64,000 nucleotides of DNA, from NCBI GenBank assembly GCA_963921195.1, contig OY992539.1, forward strand, positions 160,276,622 through 160,340,621, in the 5' to 3' direction. Below are positions 55,415 to 64,000 of this stretch, piece by piece (within the stretch, counting starts at the first letter, position 1; the number at the start of each line of letters is the position of its first letter). This DNA comes from Pegoplata infirma. Lineage: Eukaryota; Arthropoda; Insecta; Diptera; Anthomyiidae. The notes beneath the pieces were generated by a model. The model did no database searches. It saw nothing but the letters and a program-made list of their open reading frames with translations, and had not been told where the DNA came from. A program made the position numbers and the translations under genes.

Positions 55415-56004
55415 CACTCAAAATATTTTGTAGGCAAAAACAAATGAAAAACACACTTAAAACCAGTGAATAAACAATTGAAAACCATCCCAGTAATTAT
55501 TCATTTGTTTTAACAAACATCAACGTTTATTTTTTACTGTTGACAAAATTTTCTAAAAGAAATAACATTAAAAAATAACGTTTTTTCACTCTTTTTTACC
55601 AACAAATTCGAAAAAAATAACCTACGAAAACATTAAAAATTAATGATTTTGTAGGTAATTTTTTACAATTTTTTATTGAAATATTTTTTTAAAAATTTTT
55701 AATAAAATTTTTTGGGAATCGATCAACTACATTCTGGCCAGACACTCTACCCATCGTGCCAAAGTCACTTGATACAAACATGTTTTTATATTTCTATAAA
55801 TATTTTTTTGATTTTTTTTTCTACAAAAAATAACTGACTAATTAAAAACTAATGATATTTGATTAAAAAATACTAACAATTTAAAAAACATTACTTACAA
55901 AAATCATTAAAAATCAAAAGAATAATCAGTAGTTTTTACTTACAGAACAAAAATAAATGACTTTAAAAATTAAATGCTAATGAAAGTCTTTATTTTTTAG
56001 TGTG
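55415..56004. mobile_element. Putative TA-flanked MITE
   Basis: It begins CACTCAAAATATTTTG after TA (55413-55414) and ends TTTTTTAGTGTG near 56004, where the expected TA is not clean. ACATTAAAAAATAACG-like words recur in both halves. It abuts the RNase H fragment. Confidence 0.5.
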
Positions 56005-56800
56005 TTATTTTTGAAACAAAGGACTGAAGTCATAGGCGTAGATAGCCCTGTCTGGAGAATAATTTTAGCCCCCCCCCAGAATAATTTTAGCCCCCCCCAG
56101 AATAATTTTAGCCCCCCAGAATTTTAATCATTCACAATTTTTTTTTTAATAATTTAATGATTTCATTAATTTTTGCAACAATAAATAATAATAATAATAT
56201 GTAATGAGTCTTTAGGACTCGTTATGATTATTCAATGAGTCTTAAGGACTCGTAATGATTATTATATAAGATCTAATAGTTTTTCCCATTGAAAAATAGT
56301 CTGAATTATTGAAAAAAGTTTTTATATGAATCTGATGTTTTTGTCAGTAGTAAAAACTTTACCGAATCTTAGGGTTTTACCTTCAGGAAAACATTTTAAC
56401 TTCTTTGATTTAAAAATGTTTCTAAATTCTAAGGGGTTTTTTATAGACAAAAGTTATTGAAAGAAAGAATCTGAGAATTTTGACTAATAATCATCAACTT
56501 TTGCAATCATCAGAATTTTTCTTGAAAAAAATCATAGTAATTTAATGATTTTACTATAGGAAAAACATTAAAAATCTTTCATCCTCAAAACATATCTAGG
56601 AGTTCTGAATTTCCGAAAAAAATGAGTTTTCTCATCAACGTCTAATTATGAACTAAGCTTAAAATAAATATTGCACTATGATCGTTTGTTAACGAGATGT
56701 CTGTATACCAATGATGCCCATTTCTTTACACAATTGTGTATTACGCTCTTCACACATATTCTTATGCTCATTCATTTAGTCGTTGATGAGACATCGAAGC
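56005..56800. repeat. Interval with minisatellite patches
   Basis: 56070-56125 has three copies of an about 22-bp unit, CCCCCCCAGAATAATTTTAG. 56200-56262 has two copies of an about 31-bp unit around GAGTCTTTAGGACTCG. Weak AATCTGAGAATTTT traces of satellite array 3 occur near 56470. 56625-56710 is inverted relative to 59017-59102. No gene. Confidence 0.6.
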
Positions 56801-56808
56801 ATGCACAT

Positions 56809-58298
56809 TAGGGCGGGTCGATTTGTATGGATCGAAAAAAACTGAAAAATCGTATAGCAAAAACAAAATCTACAAGAAATTCTAAGAAACTTTTCCAAAG
56901 AAACCATTGGTCTAAAATCAAACCCTATACCGCGCCTAACGACATGAAAATCCGTCTGTCCGTCTGTCTTTCCGTCTGTGTGAAACACGCTAACTTTCAA
57001 ATGTTAGCGGAAGAATGAAAAATATACATATATGGCAATCTGCTGAAGCATGGCGTATATATTTGTTATACTTCCGGTCAGATTAATACTAAATTTCAGC
57101 GAAATCTGTCCAGTGGTTCATAAGTTATTAGCAAAATGGTGAATTTCAGATGTGTTTTAACCCGAACTCCCGTGTTGAAAAAACGCTAAATCCGATTTGA
57201 AAAGGAATGGTAAGCCAAAAAAATATTTTAGAAACTATTTTTGTCACTCAAAAAAACTCAAAAAAAAAATATTACACTCAAAAAAAAAAAAAATTACACT
57301 CAAAAAAATTTACACTCAAAATTTTTATTTTTACAAAAATTAAAAAAAAAAAATTTACTCAAAATAAATCAAATACTGATGTAAAAAAAATATTTAGTTA
57401 TCAAAAATTTTTATCGAACACAGTATTTTTTTTTTACGAAATATTATGATCCTCAATAACATACTTTTTTTATTTACTTAGAAAAATCCGCTGCACCAGC
57501 TTCCCTTTGTAATTAACAAACAAAGGCTTTGGAGGGAATCGAACCCACTACCCCTGCACTTACTTTCAGAGTATCACGCTACATGTTAATATAATGCAGC
57601 CCAATATAAAATAAATAATGGTGTAAAATTATCTTGGATTAACGATAAAAGCAGCGATTTATTGATAAATTTTCTTATTATAATTTTTTGTCTGTGGCGT
57701 TTCATTACAAATCAATCTAATTATTTATTTCTCCATTTCAGCTATTATGTCGAATATACTTACCGGTCATAATCTTAAAAAAATTTCGAATTATATCCAG
57801 CAGCAATTAGTAAAACATTGCCGCTGGATATGTTCTTGCAACATATCGGTATATAAAACTATGTTTTCTTTACATCTGAGGTGTAGGGTATGTTCAGCAA
57901 CTTTGTAGAAAATATTATGGCAAATATTTTTGTGGAACATATTAACCCTCTAACTCCCTCTCATAATGGTATTTTTTGGCTCAATTCTAACAAATCGCAA
58001 AAAACACCCCGAAAGAGAGGGAGGATGGGGATGAAATGTTCTACACAAATGTTGCCAATAAAATTTTACTATATACCTCAGATCACACTAAAGCCCAAAA
58101 ATTAACACAAACACCAAAAAAGAGTAAAGTTCTATGTTTTGGTTATGAAAAAAGGACGGACGGACAAATCTTCATGTCGTTAGGCGCGGTATAGGGTTTG
58201 ATTTTAGAATCATGGTTTCTTTGGGAAATGTTCTTAGAATTTCTTGTAGATTATGTTTTTGCTATACGATTTTTGACAAAAAAAATCGACCCGCCCTA
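56809..58298. mobile_element. hAT-type MITE, 1.5 kb
   Basis: The TIRs are TAGGGCGGGTCGATTT and AAATCGACCCGCCCTA, with the 8-bp duplication ATGCACAT at 56801-56808 and 58299-58306. The arms (to about 56975 and from about 58145) are a long inverted repeat, including a GTCGTTAGGCGCGGTATAGG block. A GTCTGTCC repeat lies at 56950-56980, and an AACCCTCTAACTCC patch at 57945-57960 shows another repeat inside. Confidence 0.9.
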
Positions 58299-58892
58299 AT
58301 GCACATGCTAAACTGATCATCGCTTATATTTTTTTATATGCACTGACAGAAAGAAATGATGCCATTCAAGCAATTATTTGTTATAAAATTCTTTTTTTAA
58401 TATACAATGCATTTTATTATTAATTAAATTGAATTTTTTTCAATTGAATTTATTTATAAAGCATTAATTCATTAATTATAATTGAATTATTTACAAAATT
58501 AATTAATTATTTTTTAAATAATTTAAATTTAATTAAAAAATAAAATACATAAATTAATTAAATTAATTTAAATTAATTAAAAATGTAATTAAAAATAATG
58601 TGAATTCATTCACAATTAGAAATTTATTCTTCAAAGGTCTAAAATTTTTATATGTCTTAAATAAGATCTTCTATTAATGGTAAATTAATAGTAAATTAAA
58701 TCTTCGAAGATCTAAAAAACATGTTTTTAAAAATAACTTTAAAATTGTATAAAAATAAATATATGTATTTTAATCATTAATAATATTTCAATTATTAGTC
58801 TGATTTTAACGACATATTTTATAATTCTGTCAATTATTTTTGCTCAGTGCAGTCTCTCTCGTGCTCACTAATACTAATGCAAAAACTTTTTG

Positions 58893-59030
58893 GACATCAC
58901 TGCTGTATACTCTTGCTGAATTCTCATCGACGTCGGCTTTGAAGTTCATTCTAATAATAATAATAAAAACAACAACAAGAATGAACTTCAAAGCCGACGT
59001 CGATGAGAATTCAGCAAGAGTATACAGACA
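58893..59030. repeat. Palindrome with 57-bp arms
   Basis: TATACTCTTGCTGAATTC...AATGAACTTC arms are perfect or nearly so around a centre of AATAATAA/AACAACAAC. Because of this, similar ORFs appear on both strands (58830-59057). The right arm continues into a segment matched in inverted orientation at 56625-56710. Confidence 0.8.
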
Positions 59031-59099
59031 TCTCGTTAACAAACGATCATAGTGCAATATTTATTTTAAGCTTAGTTCATAATTAGACGTTGATGAGAA

Positions 59100-59390
59100 A
59101 ACTCATTATTGTTTTTTAAAGTTTTTTGTGCGTAATTATTTTAATGTAAGAATGTTGTTGTTGTTTTATATATACGCGTTTGTGATTTTTTGTACTTATA
59201 CATATATTTGTTTTCTTGTTTGTTATTTCTAGATTAAAGCCCAGATGATGTCTTTCAAAGAAAGACGAAATATCGGCAACTAATAAATAAAAGAATTATT
59301 AAATAAAAATAATTTAAAAAAGGCCTCGAGCTCGAGTATTTTAATTTCTTAATATTATATAAAAGGTCGAATAAAATTCAAAATTATATT
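59100..59390 (+). repeat. Diverged relative of the 541-bp unit (Penelope/retrozyme-like remnant)
   Basis: After a hammerhead-like motif at 59239-59277 come GCCTCGAGCTCGAG and AAAAGGTCGAATAAAA. They are in the same order and at similar spacing as GACCTCGAGCCAGAATAA and AAAGGTCGAATAAAAC downstream of the motif in the 541-bp units. GTTGTTGTTGTTTTATATA upstream also has a counterpart. One degraded copy. Confidence 0.5.
59239..59277 (+). ncRNA. Degenerate hammerhead-like motif
   Basis: Core CAGATGA (consensus CUGANGA, one mismatch). Helix II is GTCTTTC/GAAAGAC closed by AAA. GAAA follows, then a two-pair helix III (TA) and TC before the predicted cut. GCC upstream pairs with GGC downstream as helix I. 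Helix I is short and the core has a mismatch, so activity is doubtful. Confidence 0.4.
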
Positions 59391-59733
59391 TTTTGTGATT
59401 TTTAAAAAATGTAAATATCGAATAAAATCGCGAGTTTTTGGAATTTAATTAAACTATAAATGGGAATGTCTAAATGGCTCCATAGAGCATCTGTATTCAT
59501 AATATAAAAAAAAAACTGAAGACCCCTGTCCAGATTTGTGGTGTGTATCGAAATTTTGACCGATATATTACTCTATGGACAAAACCTTTTTCATGCAAAT
59601 ACCAAAACCGATATAATTTAAATACCAATTAAAAGCCTAAACCGATTTGAGGTTAAAGCCAATACCAATACCCAGTACCTAAATAATTCAAAACCGATAC
59701 CTATACCAATTCAACAAAATTGAAAACCAATAC
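59391..59733. repeat. Interval with ACCAATACC short repeats
   Basis: From about 59590, words like AAAACCGATACC and AATACCAATACC recur to the MITE insertion at 59734 and resume after it (60610-60650). No gene. Confidence 0.5.
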
Positions 59734-59735
59734 TA

Positions 59736-60600
59736 CACTCAAAAAAAAAAAACTGTAATGCTAGCAAAAAAAAGCTTGTAAACCTACAAGAAAATTTGCT
59801 GATTTTGAACCCACAATTTTTTTGCTAAAGTTACCAAAAATGTTTTGCCAATAATTAGTTAACTGATTTTTTTTTGAACTTAGTTCATACACATTTGAGG
59901 ACCCCATTGGGTTCGGACCCAATAGGTCCAGACCCCGATGGGCCTAGACCTAGTTGGGTTCCTTAAAAATCGTCATAGTTTTTGATCCAAAATTTGTGTC
60001 CGTTTCGCTCTACCTTGCTTAGTTTTTGAGATACGTGATTTTAGGGGATCACTGGGGTCTTGAGAATTAAAAAACTCGATAACTTTAAAAATATTATTAT
60101 TTACTATTGTTCTACGTGTTGAGAGCTACAAAAATTCTTTTGGACTTTTTGTTGTGTCGGCAATATTTACCGAGATATGAGCATTATAAAATTTTCGGGA
60201 ATGCTAACTTTTTTGGTTCCAAAGTTAGGTTCCATTAGGGTCCACACATGTGAAGAGGACCCGCGAAAGTACGGAGATTCTAAGAACCAAAAATGCCCTC
60301 CATTTTGCTCTATCTGGCTTAGTTTCCGATAGCGCCATTTTAAGTTTTCTGAAAATAAAACAAAATTTACCATTTATTTTTGCTAATGTTAGCAAAAAAT
60401 CTTGTAAAAATGTTGTCAACTCAATTTCGAATTTAGCAAAAGAAATTAGTTCAAAGTTTGTTTAAAATTGCTAATGTGCTAAATGAAGTTTACAAGAATT
60501 TTTTGCAAACATGCTAATCTCAACTAAAAATTTGCTAAAAGTTAGCTAACTAGCATTAGCAAAAAAAAATAGTAAATCTACTAACGTATTTTTTTGAGTG
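59736..60600 (+). mobile_element. 865-bp TA-flanked MITE (family b, copy 2)
   Basis: Same orientation and ends (CACTCAAAAAAAA, TTTTTTTGAGTG) as 2053-2933, with TA at 59734-59735 and 60601-60602. It differs by small deletions and substitutions that also break the ORFs seen in copy 1. Confidence 0.85.
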
Positions 60601-60752
60601 TAATATAATCTTAAAAACCAATACCAATACTTTTATCTAATCGGCACCTATCCTTGTTTTAAACGCGTCGCCCTTAAACACTCAAAAGCAGCAAGCGTGA
60701 TCGTGAAGTCCTCATTAAAATGTATTTTACCTCATTTTATCTATACTAATAT

Positions 60753-61135
60753 TATAATATATTATATTATTATATTATATATTATATATTATATATTATA
60801 TATTATATATTATATATTATATATTATATATTATATATTATATATTATATATTATATATTATATATTATATATTATATATTATATATTATATATTATATA
60901 TTATATATTATATATTATATATTATATATTATATATTATATATTATATATTATATATTATATATTATATATTATATATTATATATTATATATTATATATT
61001 ATATATTATATATTATATATTATATATTATATATTATATATTATATATTATATATTATATATTATATATTATATATTATATATTATATATTATATATTAT
61101 ATATTATATATTATATATTATATATTATATATTAT
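60753..61135. repeat. (TTATATA)n heptanucleotide microsatellite
   Basis: About 54 nearly perfect 7-bp units. The 147-codon frame over it is just the repeat read as protein. It abuts repeat X copy 2. Confidence 0.95.
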
Positions 61136-61136
61136 A

Positions 61137-63672
61137 CTAGCAGAGTACCCGGCGTTGCCCGAGGAATAAAAATTAGAAATTTTAATTAATAATTATGTTT
61201 ATTATTATTTTCCCCAAAATCTAGTGTTAAAATTTTTAATAATCTTTGTAAAGCAATCAAAGTATTTTGATTTGGATTGGATATTTTATTTAAATAAAAA
61301 TTTATTTCCACGTTAATATATTTCAAAACAGAAAATATTTTTATTATTTTGAACATAAGAAGTAAAAATACAGTTCATAGTGTAAAAAGTCTCATAATTT
61401 TTCCAAAGGGAAAGTCTCAAATCCTTAAAATATTTCTATTATCAACCCAGCAAAAAATTTCATGTTCCAAATAATCGGTTCCAGAACGTATCATATTACC
61501 ATGCAACCGATTCTACTTAACATTCCAAAATCAATTATTTTTGTTTGAAACTGTCCCGAAAGCAATCGTTTTTTAGAGCAAGTAGTTTGTTTTGGAAAAA
61601 AATTGTATACAGAAAATTTTGTTGTGTTTACCGTAAAATAAATTCAAGAGTCTATTGAACCAGGAATTGGTCCCACAAAATTTTCCTGGAAAAGAAAAAT
61701 TTTAACACGGAATATGTTAAACTGACATTTGTCAATTTGACCCCAGTGTTTTTTGTCAACTTGACCCTACGTATATGGAACATTCTCCCATAAGACCTTA
61801 AAGTTATCAGTTGTTAAGAATTCATATCTGAATTCTTTTGATGTTAATGCCTTTTAATTACAACCCCATGACATTTAGTTGTCCAAACCCAATAAAGTAC
61901 AAAAAACGAATTGGAAACAAAACACAAATTCGATAATATCAAACTTTAGCTTGGTTTTTAAACCGAAAAAGTTGGTTTTTTATAAATTTCGTCGATTGCC
62001 GGGCAAATTATAGTTCTTTTTGGTCTAAAAATCTATTTTTAGTCAAATTGGACAAAATTAACCCGTGACTTTGGGTGGTTAAAGATTTGGCCCAAAAAAA
62101 ATTTTTGCCATACAAACAAAATTTTTTTTTCGACTTTTTAATTTATTTTTTAATTATTACTTTACTTGATTAGCTTAATAATGACTAAAAATTTAATTTT
62201 GGTGGGATAACCCCTTCTACTTCAAAATTGGCTTCGAAAAAAAAAACATTAGGGCCGTTGGGGTCCTACTCTACGATTTTTTTGTTTTAATTTTGACTTG
62301 AAAAGATTTTAGCTGAGATGTATCCACAAAAAAATATTAATCCTATCTGTGACATCTTTATCGTGTTCTTAAATGTATCAAAAAATCATGCGTTTTTACA
62401 CTTTTTTGAAATTTTAAGTATTGTCAAAAAAAAAAATAATAACTTTCGTAGTTTGCCCGGCAAATTATCGTTGATTTTGGTGTAAAAGCTATATGTTTAA
62501 ATTTTTAGCCAAATCGGAAAATTTTAACCCGTGCCCCTGGATAGTTTAATTTTTTTGTGCAAATAAAAAAAAAAAATTTTATGGCAAACTTTAACACTTC
62601 AGCAGCACAATTTAAAATTGTCCGATTTGGCTAAAAACTTAAATATAGAGTTCTTACACAAAAACCAACCATAATTTGCCCAGCATTTAAGGAAATTCGA
62701 CAAAAGCCATTTGTTGTGATAATACATAAAATGTGAGAAAGTAAAAAGTGAATTTTCTGCTACATTTTAGTACGTGAAAAAGGTGTTACAGATAGAAATA
62801 GTTTTTTTTTTTTGTTGATATGTATCATTAAGAGCAACATCTTAGAAAAAAAATTCTTTCGAGTCAAAAGTTTTGACTTAAAACATAATAATTAAAAAAA
62901 TAAAAAATCGAAAAAATATTTTGTTTGGTTTGTATGGAAAAACAATTTTTGTGGGCAAAATTTTAACCTCCCAAAGTCACTGGCTAGTTTTGTCCGATTT
63001 GGCTAAAAATTTAAACATAGAGTTTTTAGACCAAAACGAACTATAATTTGTCCGGCGATCGACGAAATTCGAAAAAGTCATTGTTCGCGCCACCCTAATA
63101 TACATAAATGGAATATCGGTAGTCAAAATTGGATTCGATCGACATAACTGGTTTTGAACTGAAAACTTTTTTATTCACAACTTTTGGCTGCCAAAACATC
63201 AATTTACAGTTAATTGTAAATCTTCTGCCAAAAAGATGTCCCTAACATTTGGTTTTTTTAAAATGTTTAAAAAATGTTTAATTTAAAATATCCAACCGTG
63301 AGTTTTATCGTATATAAGGCACAGATCCCCGAACAGTGGTAAAAGTAAATGGCCAAGGCGTGTTAATGGACTTATTTAAAAAACTGAAAAGGCTAAGTTG
63401 TTTGTTAAAAAAAGAGCTTTCCAATGGTGTCATTCATATTAAAATCTGTCTTTTTGTGTCTTTTTAAAAGCGGAAAAACTGATTTTTTTTTCACATTTTT
63501 TCATTTTCGAAAGTCCTCCTTAACCGATATCAAAACATTCTATAGCCTATAATCTAAGTTGGAATGAAAGCTTTATTATGGTTTTTATCTGATCAAAATC
63601 GGTTCAGTAGTTTCTTCAAACACCGGTGACAAAGAAAATTTTCGCGAAAAGTGCGTTTTATAATATAGTATA
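61137..63672 (+). repeat. Repeat X, copy 2
   Basis: It starts CTAGCAGAGTACCCGGCG and ends in GTGCGTTTTATAATATAG plus a TAGATA-rich tail. Not interrupted by the MITEs found in copy 1, so it serves as the empty-site reference. It contains internal inverted pairs, for example TTTGGCTAAAAA-type blocks at 62510 and 62630. Class unresolved; the tail and the microsatellite at the other end suggest a retroposed or Helitron-like element. Confidence 0.6.
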
Positions 63673-64000
63673 GATAATAGATATAGATAAGGCACAGATC
63701 CCCGAACAGTGGTAAAAGTAAATGGCCAAGGCGTGTTAATGGACTTATTTAAAAAACTGAAAAGGCTAAGTTGTTTGTTAAAAAAAGAGCTTTCCAATGG
63801 TGTCATTCATATTAAAATCTGTCTTTTTGTGTCTTTTTAAAAGCGGAAAAACTGATTTTTTTTTCACATTTTTTCATTTTCGAAAGTCCTCCTTAACCGA
63901 TATCAAAACATTCTATAGCCTATAATCTAAGTTGGAATGAAAGCTTTATTATGGTTTTTATCTGATCAAAATCGGTTCAGTAGTTTCTTCAAACACCGGT
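63318..64000 (+). repeat. 373-bp tandem duplication of the end of repeat X
   Basis: GGCACAGATCCCCGAACAG starts at 63318 and again at 63691, and the text is identical for over 300 bp up to the window edge. The joint is the TAGATA-rich tail at 63661-63690. Further copies may follow outside. Confidence 0.9.

Noticed and set aside
58830..59057. Similar ORFs on both strands
   Set aside because: Explained by the palindrome at 58893-59030; each strand reads the same arm.
60753..61136. 147-codon ORF of I/Y/L
   Set aside because: It is the (TTATATA)n microsatellite translated; a 7-bp unit yields a 7-residue repeat.

Overview
The window is very AT-rich eukaryotic DNA packed with transposable elements, with long A/T runs, spliced genes, LINE, hAT, PIF/Harbinger and TA-flanked elements. 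It looks like an insect, most likely a fly; that is inference from composition and TE content. I found only one piece I read as host coding sequence: a 62-bp cadherin-type exon at 18071-18132 (+). Much of the window could therefore be intron of a large cadherin gene.

Layout. (1) 1-14.4 kb: one copy of a repeat family (called X here), in reverse orientation, expanded by nested insertions. These are TA-flanked MITEs (1051-1279 and 1852-4390, the latter with 2053-2933 inside) and a TAA-flanked palindromic element (4736-11585). The palindromic element was itself hit by a LINE (5117-8822) and a hAT MITE (8889-9658), and the LINE carries another hAT MITE (7346-8382). A second palindromic element with a 313-bp inverted tandem array follows (12652-14370). 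(2) 14.5-22 kb: a 3.5-kb TA-flanked element, the cadherin exon, then a four-deep nest of hAT and TA-flanked elements (18984-21164). (3) 22.2-24.8 kb: a dead Jockey-type LINE on the minus strand, split by a MITE. (4) 26-36.9 kb: a TA-flanked element whose ends resemble Stowaway, interrupted by a 9.6-kb Harbinger transposon (26716-36281). The Harbinger has 21-bp TIRs, a Myb/SANT-like protein gene (+) and a four-exon DDE transposase gene (-) with D, D and E all present. It also carries three different satellite arrays, each of which reverses orientation once. (5) 37.2-53.1 kb: three hAT-like elements nested in one another. Inside the innermost is a 3.8-kb array of about 541-bp units, part direct and part inverted, flanked by a 13-bp target duplication. 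Each unit carries a Penelope/retrozyme-style hammerhead-ribozyme-like motif, eight in all. A 6-kb LTR-like, coding-poor insertion (46247-52250) contains three hairpins with covarying stems. (6) 53.6-56 kb: RNase H and C-terminal pieces of a LINE (-). (7) 56.8-60.6 kb: a hAT MITE, a related hammerhead-like remnant at 59239-59277, and a second copy of the 2-kb MITE. (8) 60.75-64 kb: a (TTATATA)n array and a second, oppositely oriented X copy with a 373-bp tandem duplication running off the window.

Several insertions can be checked against an empty site in a paralogous copy within the window (1852-4390, 4736-11585, 38562-39188, 39197-39337, 39350-45084), which gives a relative insertion order. 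The candidates for something new are the inverted hammerhead-bearing 541-bp array, the Harbinger with three orientation-switching satellites, and the covarying hairpins at 50.4-50.7 kb.
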